From NCBI GenBank assembly GCA_031383405.1, contig JANMZO010000295.1, positions 1 through 14,407 of the forward strand: a stretch of DNA of 14,407 nucleotides, written 5' to 3'. The stretch is from JANMZO01 sp031383405 (GTDB taxonomy: Bacteria; Actinomycetota; Acidimicrobiia; Acidimicrobiales; JANYDT01). The notes beneath the pieces were generated by a model. It made no database searches and had not been told where the DNA came from. It saw nothing but the letters and a program-made list of their open reading frames with translations. How positions within the stretch are numbered: position 1 is the stretch's first letter; each line of letters starts with the position of its first letter. A program made the position numbers and the translations under genes. Positions 1 to 4,550 of the stretch are shown here, piece after piece.

Positions 1-307
1 GGGATGCCGGATCGAGCTGCACCGCGTCGTCAGCTGCCAGGAGGGCCTCGTCGAGAACGCCGAGGCGTCGAAGACAAATGGAGCGGAAGTGCTGCGCTCG
101 CGCCAGCATCTGCCGGTCGATGCCGTTCGACTGCGAGACCAGGGTGAGGTCCTCGAGGGCGGCATCGAGATGCCCGAGTTGTTTATGGGCATGGCCACGG
201 GCGAAGCAGAGTGACGGTGTCGGGCCCAATTCGCGTACATCGCGCGTCAGAGCGTCGATCCGTCGGTGTTCGGCCAGATCGTGTTCGGAACCAGGGATCA
301 CGCACAT
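1..307 (-). CDS. TPR-repeat protein, N-terminal part (runs off the left edge)
   Basis: Reading the minus strand from the ATG at 307-305 gives 102 uninterrupted codons to the window edge, so only the N-terminus is visible. Residues about 32-65 and 66-100 look like two tetratricopeptide units, with the typical small/Gly/Leu spacing (CFARGHAHKQLGHLDAAL, then RSICLRRLGVLDEALLAADD) ending in LDP. TPR domains are protein-protein interaction scaffolds. No signal peptide is visible, so a cytoplasmic location is inferred. The start lies 4 bases after the stop of the 121-residue gene at 312-677, so the two are almost certainly co-transcribed. No strong Shine-Dalgarno sequence is present, which fits translational coupling; a GTG two codons further on is an alternative start. 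The function is unknown, because any catalytic domain would lie outside the window. The neighbour suggests a role tied to that small protein. Confidence 0.72.
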   Translation of the reverse strand, partial: MCVIPGSEHDLAEHRRIDALTRDVRELGPTPSLCFARGHAHKQLGHLDAALEDLTLVSQSNGIDRQMLARAQHFRSICLRRLGVLDEALLAADDAVQLDPAS

Positions 308-311
308 CGGA

Positions 312-677
312 TCAGTCCGCGCAGTAGTCGGCCCAGCGGCCGGGTGTGTAGTTGCAGGCACACTGATCGGCACTGCCGAGGGCGCCGCGGATCTTCGTCA
401 TGAGCGTGCCATACGAGGTCATGTGCAGTGCCGACGACCGCTCGGCGAGGGCGGCATCGGCTGGATTGCGAGACGCCGCCAGGAGGGCTTTGAAGTCCTC
501 GTAGGGAATCCCGATCGAGTTTGAGGCCTTGCCGGGAGTTCGCTCGAACATGCGCCGGAAGTCATCGTCGAGAGCGAGTTTTTCCGTGAGCGTATTCAGC
601 CACTCGGGGGGAGTGGACGCCAAGGGTGTGGAAGACCCGGAAGCGGGTTCGGTCGACGGGTCGGAAGGTGTGTTCAT
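312..677 (-). CDS. Small Cys-tailed protein, candidate RiPP precursor (NHLP-related-like leader)
   Basis: This is a 121-residue protein with SD AAGGA 8 bases before the ATG at 677. The layout is a Ser/Pro-rich N-terminus (1-24), then a helical segment 27-55 (WLNTLTEKLALDDDFRRMF followed by ERTPGKASNSIGI). That segment resembles the leader of NHLP/Nif11-like modified-peptide families: acidic-DDxFRxxF, a following xPxxA, and a GI about nine residues later. The C-terminal 16 residues contain three Cys and several aromatic residues (CACNYTPGRWADYCAD) and resemble a core peptide. There is no signal peptide or GG cleavage motif. The family resemblance was judged by eye. No modification enzyme lies in the window; one could lie beyond the left edge. 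The gene follows a 10-bp tandem repeat array and precedes a TPR gene by 4 bases. It could instead be an unmodified small metal- or partner-binding protein. The reading frame is well supported; the RiPP role is a hypothesis. Confidence 0.7.
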   Translation of the reverse strand: MNTPSDPSTEPASGSSTPLASTPPEWLNTLTEKLALDDDFRRMFERTPGKASNSIGIPYEDFKALLAASRNPADAALAERSSALHMTSYGTLMTKIRGALGSADQCACNYTPGRWADYCAD

Positions 678-690
678 GGCATTGTCCTTG

Positions 691-777
691 CTGTTTGTAG
701 TGGTTTGTTGTGGTTTGTTGCGGTCTGTAGTGGTCTGTAGTGGTCTGTACTGGTCTGTTGCGGTCAGTAGTGGTCTT
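691..777. repeat. Array of about 8.6 tandem 10-bp repeats, consensus TGGTCTGTAG
   Basis: Units starting at 691, 701, 711, 721, 731, 741, 751, 761 and 771 are variants of TGGTYTGTWG (for example TGGTTTGTTG twice, TGGTCTGTAG, TGGTCTGTAC, CGGTCAGTAG). The array lies between the Rieske gene and the RiPP-like gene and ends 14 bases before the start codon of the latter. In the minus-strand RNA it gives an unstructured CA-rich leader of ACTACAGACC-type units immediately before the SD. Confidence 0.85.
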
Positions 778-817
778 GCAGTGATTGAGGTGGTTCGGTG
801 TTGACGGAACCGCTGGT

Positions 818-837
818 AGCGGGGACCGCTCCCCGCT
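818..837 (-). terminator. Hairpin directly after the Rieske stop codon (possible terminator or attenuator)
   Basis: A perfect 7-bp stem AGCGGGG/CCCCGCT (818-824 with 831-837) has a 6-base loop and touches the Rieske TAG stop codon. No U-tract follows, so it may be a weak actinobacterial-type terminator, an attenuator or an mRNA-stabilising 3' structure separating the Rieske gene from the RiPP-like gene. Confidence 0.45.
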
Positions 838-1182
838 CTAGAGGTCGACGTGAACGATTCCGTCGATCACGTTCACCTTGAGCAGCGCCAACGGTGTGGG
901 CTTGCCCGAGAGGAGTTGCGACACAAAGCCGGGTTTGCGTCCCATCCACTTCACGACCGAGCCGTCGAGGAGCCGAAAGACTGAGCCGTGGCCGGCACAC
1001 GTCAGACAGGCGTTGTCGATGTGCCCCTGACTCAGGGGAACGGCGAGGTGCGGGCAGAGTTCGTCTGCCGCCCGGAACTCGCCTTGGGTGTTGGCGACGA
1101 CGATGCGACGGCCGGCCACCGCGAAAGACCGCAACGTGTCGGGAAGCATTTCCGCGGCAGGTGCCAGTGGATGGAAGGTCAT
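838..1182 (-). CDS. Rieske [2Fe-2S] ferredoxin-like protein
   Basis: This 114-residue single-domain Rieske protein has the cluster motif C43-P-H45, 16 residues, then C62-A-G-H65, which supplies the two Cys and two His ligands of a [2Fe-2S] centre. An additional Cys59 lies just before the second pair. There is no signal peptide or membrane segment, so it is a soluble electron carrier or a redox subunit of a larger complex. The size matches stand-alone Rieske ferredoxins, not the alpha subunit of ring-hydroxylating oxygenases. The SD GGAG precedes the ATG at 1182. The gene lies 52 bases after the small zinc-binding protein gene and belongs to the same minus-strand string as the cupredoxin and the DUF6529-like membrane protein, suggesting a shared redox pathway. 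The partner enzyme is not known. The Rieske assignment is firm. Confidence 0.93.
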   Translation of the reverse strand: MTFHPLAPAAEMLPDTLRSFAVAGRRIVVANTQGEFRAADELCPHLAVPLSQGHIDNACLTCAGHGSVFRLLDGSVVKWMGRKPGFVSQLLSGKPTPLALLKVNVIDGIVHVDL

Positions 1183-1234
1183 GTGAGTGCTCCGTTCATA
1201 TCTGCGGATGGTGGTGTGGAGTGGAGAGAACGGG

Positions 1235-1450
1235 TCACGTGTCGAGTTCCGTCAGTGGCACGGGCCGTCCGGTTGGCTTGCAGGTGCCGCAATGGACGGC
1301 ATCGGCGGTGACCAGGGATTGCAGCATTCCGGTTCGGTCCCGCCATACAGCGACGGGAAGGGGAAGCGCCCGCACGTGGTCTCGACACGTGGCTCGGCCA
1401 CAGAACGCACAAACGGCGTGAGCTGGTCGCTCACAGTGCCAGCAGTTCAC
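1235..1450 (-). CDS. Small Cys/His-rich zinc-binding protein (DUF2180-like)
   Basis: The protein has 71 residues, with metal-binding pairs C3-x2-C6, C14-x2-C17, C22-x2-H25 and C54-x2-C57, the arrangement expected for a compact two-zinc B-box/AN1-like fold. It resembles the small DUF2180-type proteins, but that assignment is from memory of the family pattern. The start is a GTG at 1450-1448 that overlaps the cupredoxin stop codon by 4 bases (GTGA), a typical translational-coupling junction. It lies inside the operon of redox proteins upstream of the Rieske gene. A role in metal handling, assembly or partner binding for that module is inference; no catalytic motif is visible. Confidence 0.72.
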   Translation of the reverse strand: MNCWHCERPAHAVCAFCGRATCRDHVRALPLPVAVWRDRTGMLQSLVTADAVHCGTCKPTGRPVPLTELDT

Positions 1451-1884
1451 TTCGAATCTCCGTACGGGTCGTAGGGATCGGTCGATTCCGGAGACGTCGA
1501 GGGGTCGGACACCTGCACCGTCCCCGTCATCGACGAATGAATGTCACAGTGATATGTATACGTACCTTTAGCCTTGAATTGAACGGAAACCGTCGCACCA
1601 CCGGGGACGCTCTGTGACTTGAGCGCCTGATCGTCGAAGGTGACGGTGTGACCGGCGAAGTCTGCATTGGTCCACGTCACGGTTCCATCGACTGCGACAG
1701 TCACGGACGGGGGGAAGGCAAATCCGGAGATGTCCGTGGCAACGGTCGAGGGCGCGCCCGGTACGACGACTGCGACGGGCCGTCGTGGAGGCGACTTGAA
1801 CGACGTCGCAAGCTGAGCGATGAGCGCGGTGCTGGCAGCGGCGAGCACGATGCCGCCGAGGAGATATCCCGGGGCGGGTCGCAT
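1447..1884 (-). CDS. Membrane-anchored plastocyanin-like cupredoxin
   Basis: The protein has 145 residues. An N-terminal hydrophobic helix (about 5-26) acts as an uncleaved anchor or signal, followed by a Pro-rich linker and a blue-copper domain (about 45-127). The type-1 copper ligands are visible: H79 in WTNADFAGHTV, then C113, H116 and M119 in TYHCDIHSSM. The acidic, Asp/Tyr/Pro-rich tail (128-145) has no obvious function. The protein should lie on the outer face of the cytoplasmic membrane and carry single electrons. The ATG at 1884 is preceded by GGAG with 7-base spacing and shares one base with the stop of the upstream membrane protein (TGATG). The frame stays open far upstream, but that stretch is antisense-like shadow over the neighbouring gene, so the long version is rejected. 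The next gene overlaps its stop by 4 bases. Confidence 0.92.
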   Translation of the reverse strand: MRPAPGYLLGGIVLAAASTALIAQLATSFKSPPRRPVAVVVPGAPSTVATDISGFAFPPSVTVAVDGTVTWTNADFAGHTVTFDDQALKSQSVPGGATVSVQFKAKGTYTYHCDIHSSMTGTVQVSDPSTSPESTDPYDPYGDSK

Positions 1885-2426
1885 CACGAATCTCCGAAGA
1901 TGATCGGGAACGACTTGGTGAAAAAGGCGACCTGCAGAGCGATCATCAGGGTCAGTCCCACGCTTGCTATGAGGTACCACCTCGAAGCGAGGACCCGGGC
2001 GAGGGTGATCTTCACCAGTACGGCCGTGCACACCGTGAAGCCGGCGACCCGGTGAAGCGTCAGGCCGGTGCGGAATGGACCGGTGGAGCACAGGTAGGTG
2101 ACGAGTCCGGCCAGCAGCAGGATCGTGATCCCAACGCAACGGTGCACCCTGGTGAGCATGACCCTGAGCTGCACCTGACTTCGGGAGATCGCCACCATCA
2201 AGCTCAGTTGAACGACGGTGAGCAGGGCGACCACCAGGGTGATCTGGGCTTTCAGTTGCTTCTCTTTGATGTCGGTGGCGTGTATCAACTCCGCCGTTCC
2301 CCACACAAGCAGCGAACCGACGAGAAACGTGGTGCCCGCGACCCCCACGGCTCGCGACCGGTGAAGGACTGTTGCTCTGGGGGCTGTGTTGCCTGTGATG
2401 GGAATTGCTTGTTCCGGAACAGTCAT
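1884..2426 (-). CDS. Five-helix membrane protein, DUF6529-like
   Basis: The protein has 180 residues, with hydrophobic segments at about 24-48, 61-81, 97-115, 124-147 and 151-170. Two repeated VHRCVG/LHRVAG motifs (H95 and H125) sit at the starts of helices 3 and 4. Paired His residues in neighbouring helices are typical of small b-heme membrane cytochromes, so heme binding is plausible but unproven. The protein resembles the actinobacterial DUF6529 family, which I recall near cupredoxin and Rieske genes; this was not checked. The ATG at 2426 is chosen because AGGAG lies 8 bases before it; the frame is open 40 codons further up without such a site. It is the first gene of the redox string and overlaps the cupredoxin start by one base. 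It may be the membrane electron partner of the cupredoxin and Rieske proteins. Confidence 0.8.
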   Translation of the reverse strand: MTVPEQAIPITGNTAPRATVLHRSRAVGVAGTTFLVGSLLVWGTAELIHATDIKEKQLKAQITLVVALLTVVQLSLMVAISRSQVQLRVMLTRVHRCVGITILLLAGLVTYLCSTGPFRTGLTLHRVAGFTVCTAVLVKITLARVLASRWYLIASVGLTLMIALQVAFFTKSFPIIFGDS

Positions 2427-2531
2427 TGGTATCTCTCCTACTTGTGTGATCTCGGTATCGGGTCGGGGCGATCCCGGGGTGGTCTTTCGTTGTGTTCGTG
2501 CGACGAGCCTGCCGGATCCGGCCGGACATGT

Positions 2532-2550
2532 CCCCCGTGCACGCACGGAT
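2532..2550 (-). promoter_or_regulatory. Palindromic candidate operator CCGTGC-AC-GCACGG upstream of the redox operon
   Basis: Minus-strand site ATCCGTGCGTGCACGGGGG, whose core is a 6+2+6 palindrome at 2535-2548. It ends 105 bases before the start codon at 2426. Close variants in the same orientation precede two other transcription units at 3506-3524 and 3635-3653. An extended match of 19 of 22 bases links 2529-2550 with 3503-3524. Confidence 0.55.
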
Positions 2551-2570
2551 CCGCAAACCGGTGGCCAACT

Positions 2571-3431
2571 TCACGTGGCAAAAATGCACCCCAACGCCTG
2601 ACCCTGCTGGTAGGCCTGCGTTGCGGCGTTTCCTGACGCCGTGTGGGCCGCGCCTGTGATGTTGGGGTTATTGAAGTTGTCCATGTTGAACTCGAAGCTG
2701 ATCATGAGGCTCGCGCACTGCGCACCGAGGCTGGGCGCCGTAGTCACAACAGCCTTGGCCTTCTTGAACGCGACCGGCGTGGAGGGAACGGCGACGTTGG
2801 TGGCACCGTCTCCATCGATGTCGGAGCCGACGGAGCCGGGGTTGACCGAGCCAACGGTCGAAGGAGCGCCTCCCACCAGCTTGGCGCCGCGTTGCGTGCC
2901 GTCGGGGAGAACGACCCAACCGGCCGTGACCGCCCTGGTTCCCGACAGCCCGAAGGACTTCCAGAGCCCTGCGGGATAGGAGACCTGCGTTTGGCGGATG
3001 TCGATGCGCTTGCCCGACAGCGTGAGAGAACCCGTAAGGGTCGACCCGGTCCTCTTCGCGCTGAACAGTGCATTCCCGGTCGTGTCCCGGGCCGAGACGG
3101 TGCTGCCCGTCGTCGTTCCCTTCAACCACACCGCCGTCTTCTCGCCGTCGCAGACATATGCTTCGATCTGCCCGCCACGGCTCACGACGGAGAGGTAGGC
3201 GTTTGTTCCGGGAACCTTTCCGGCGAAGGTCACTACGGGGCCCGCCGGTGGGGTCTGCGCCGCTACGACCGCCCGCAGTTGTGGCGGCAACGTCACCCGA
3301 CGTGTCGTGTCCGTTGCAGCGGCGACGGCCGGGTGGGCGCTGAGGGCGCTGAGGGCGCTGAGGGCGCTGAAGGCGCTTATCGCGAGCCCGGTCGCGGCGA
3401 TCGTGGCGAGTTTGGCGAGTTTGGCGTTCAT
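2571..3431 (-). CDS. Secreted protein of unknown function
   Basis: The protein has 286 residues. The signal peptide (about 1-38) has a Lys-containing n-region, a hydrophobic core built of repeated SAL units and an AVA-type cleavage site. The mature part is rich in Thr, Ser, Gly and Val and looks like beta structure (GTNAYLSVVSRGGQIEAYVC through GKRIDIRQTQV). A short Asp loop SDIDGDGATN (203-212) resembles a calcium-binding EF-hand or dockerin-type loop. Mature cysteines C94, C239 and C282 are few. GGAG stands 8 bases before the ATG at 3431. Actinobacterial exported proteins with a similar xDAYxxxVxxxGxxxAYVCDG stretch exist, but I know no named function. The gene is divergent from another secreted-protein gene, and both carry the shared palindrome upstream. 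Secretion is confident; function is unknown. Confidence 0.85.
   Translation of the reverse strand: MNAKLAKLATIAATGLAISAFSALSALSALSAHPAVAAATDTTRRVTLPPQLRAVVAAQTPPAGPVVTFAGKVPGTNAYLSVVSRGGQIEAYVCDGEKTAVWLKGTTTGSTVSARDTTGNALFSAKRTGSTLTGSLTLSGKRIDIRQTQVSYPAGLWKSFGLSGTRAVTAGWVVLPDGTQRGAKLVGGAPSTVGSVNPGSVGSDIDGDGATNVAVPSTPVAFKKAKAVVTTAPSLGAQCASLMISFEFNMDNFNNPNITGAAHTASGNAATQAYQQGQALGCIFAT
3335..3379. repeat. 9-bp coding microsatellite in the signal-peptide region
   Basis: Four perfect copies of GGGCGCTGA (3335-3370) are followed by a degenerate fifth (AGGCGCTTA). On the coding (minus) strand they encode repeated Ser-Ala-Leu in the hydrophobic core of the signal peptide. A second pair of 9-bp units (GGCGAGTTT, about 3407-3424) encodes the Lys-Leu-Ala repeat nearer the start. 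Slippage would change the signal-peptide length by 3 residues per unit. Confidence 0.85.
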
Positions 3432-3505
3432 CTGAAGACTCCGTTTGGACTTGGGAGCACGAACGTTTCGTGCCGGGTCAGCTTGTGGCCCGGGAGCATT
3501 CCTGT

Positions 3506-3524
3506 CCCCCGTGCGCCCACCGAT
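3506..3524 (-). promoter_or_regulatory. Candidate operator, degenerate copy, upstream of the 286-residue secreted protein
   Basis: Minus-strand site ATCGGTGGGCGCACGGGGG. The left half-site is degenerate and the right half GCACGG is intact. It ends 74 bases before the ATG at 3431. The longer context TGTCCCCCGTGC (plus strand, 3503-3514) is identical to 2529-2540. Confidence 0.5.
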
Positions 3525-3634
3525 TAACCCGCTGAATCCGGGCGGCCCGGTTCGCTCGGGACGGGTCTCCGGCGCCGGAATTCAGCCACGAGGGCGTTAG
3601 CCCGTGATCGGCATCAGATGAAGGGGTGGGGGCA

Positions 3635-3653
3635 ATCCGTGCGCGCACGGGTG
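3635..3653 (+). promoter_or_regulatory. Perfect palindromic candidate operator CCGTGCGCGCACGG
   Basis: A perfect 14-bp palindrome lies at 3637-3650 within ATCCGTGCGCGCACGGGTG. It ends 87 bases before the ATG at 3741. It differs from the site at 2535-2548 only in the two central bases region, and has the same orientation relative to its gene. Confidence 0.55.
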
Positions 3654-3740
3654 CATTCCACCTGCTGGTTCCGTTTACTGGTTCATGTCCCAGGCGCCCG
3701 CACCCGGCGAGCCTCCCGACCTGTAGAAAAAGGAATCTCC

Positions 3741-4523
3741 ATGTTGAATCGTCCAATCCGGCTCGGCGCGCTTGCGCTGACCGTCCTCATCCCGACAACG
3801 TTGACCGTTTCGCCCGGCTCGGCCGCGGGTAGCCGTCCGAAGGTTGTGAGGGCCGTGGGCCGCGCCAAAGTGATCGATGCGGTCGCGCGGTACCGGGCGA
3901 TACTCGGTCCGAACAATGGCGGTGAACCAGGCAGCCGCGGCAGCGGACGACGGGAGATCAACTGGGATGGTGTTCCCGACGAACTTGCCGCGCCCAATGC
4001 TCTGCCGGGTGATTTCTTCAACGCTCCGACCGCTCCACGGGCCCGCGGCGCCGTGCTTGCCACTCCGGGGGATCACGTGGCAGTTTCAGCTGACTCCGAC
4101 AACCCGGCTCATGCATTGCCGAGATTCGGCGACATCAATGCGTCCTACGCCGAACAGTTCCAGACCTTCAGCGCTGAGCGACTCTTCTCGCCGGTCGGCA
4201 GCAACGTGGTGGACATGACGTTTCGGGTTCCCGGCTCCGACGTGCCTGCCGTCGTGCGTGGCTTTGGCGCGGTCTACACCGATGTCGACCTCCGCGAAGG
4301 TGCGTCGTTCGAGTATTACGACCGCGCCGGTCGCCGACTGGGCTCGTTTTCCGTGCCCGCGGCGCCGCAAGGCCTTTCGTTTCTCGGGGTGGCCTACCCG
4401 ACGCCGGTCGTGAGCAGAGTGCGCATCCGGTACGGGAGCACGGCTCTCGGCCCGAACGACTCCCGACGTTATGACGTTGCGGTGATGGACGATTTCATCT
4501 TCGGTGAACCGGTGCCATTCTGA
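3741..4523 (+). CDS. Secreted protein of unknown function
   Basis: The protein has 260 residues. The signal peptide (about 1-28) runs LGALALTVLIPTTLTVSPGSAA. The mature protein has a basic alanine-rich start and then a conserved-looking block GRREINWDGVPDELAAPNA followed by LPGDFF. A beta-rich domain comes next, with FGDINASYAEQFQTFSAERLF and VGSNVVDMTFRVPG, GFGAVYTDVDL, SFEYYDRAGRRLGSF and a C-terminal VAVMDDFIFGEP. I recognise this motif series from uncharacterised exported bacterial proteins but know no function. It has no Cys. AAGGA precedes the ATG at 3741 with 7-base spacing; upstream in-frame ATGs at 3618 and later lie in the regulatory region and lack support. The palindrome at 3637-3650 lies upstream, and a hairpin shared with the convergent LuxR-type gene lies downstream. 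Export is likely; function is unknown. Confidence 0.86.
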   Translation: MLNRPIRLGALALTVLIPTTLTVSPGSAAGSRPKVVRAVGRAKVIDAVARYRAILGPNNGGEPGSRGSGRREINWDGVPDELAAPNALPGDFFNAPTAPRARGAVLATPGDHVAVSADSDNPAHALPRFGDINASYAEQFQTFSAERLFSPVGSNVVDMTFRVPGSDVPAVVRGFGAVYTDVDLREGASFEYYDRAGRRLGSFSVPAAPQGLSFLGVAYPTPVVSRVRIRYGSTALGPNDSRRYDVAVMDDFIFGEPVPF

Positions 4524-4528
4524 ACGGA

Positions 4529-4548
4529 AGGATCGGCGGCTCGATCCT
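4529..4548. terminator. Bidirectional hairpin between convergent genes
   Basis: A perfect 7-bp stem AGGATCG/CGATCCT (4529-4535 with 4542-4548) with a 6-base loop occupies the 27-base gap between the stop at 4523 (plus) and the stop at 4551 (minus). There is no U-tract on either side, as is common in high-GC actinobacteria. Confidence 0.6.
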
Positions 4549-4550
4549 CG

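Larger units (their letters stand above)
3432..3740. other. Divergent intergenic region between two secreted-protein genes
   Basis: This 309-base stretch holds no credible gene. It contains the promoters of both flanking genes and two copies of the shared palindromic motif (3506-3524 facing left, 3635-3653 facing right). SD sequences lie at both ends (GGAG before 3431, AAGGA before 3741). No clear -10/-35 pair could be assigned by eye. Confidence 0.7.

Noticed and set aside
691..777. CRISPR array
   Set aside because: The 10-bp repeats are directly adjacent with no spacers and no cas genes are present.
894..1421. Plus-strand open frames over the Rieske and zinc-protein genes
   Set aside because: The minus strand carries the Cys/His cluster motifs and tight gene spacing; the plus-strand products are Arg-rich shadows.
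1885..2589. Long upstream extension of the cupredoxin frame (to 2589)
   Set aside because: It overlays the DUF6529-like gene on the same strand in another frame, is rich in His/Arg/Pro typical of a shadow, and the true start at 1884 has an SD and a membrane anchor.
2643..3527. 294-codon plus-strand open frame
   Set aside because: It covers the secreted protein gene in antisense. Its repeated Glu-Gly-Ala comes from the 9-bp repeat, and the minus-strand product has a proper signal peptide and SD.
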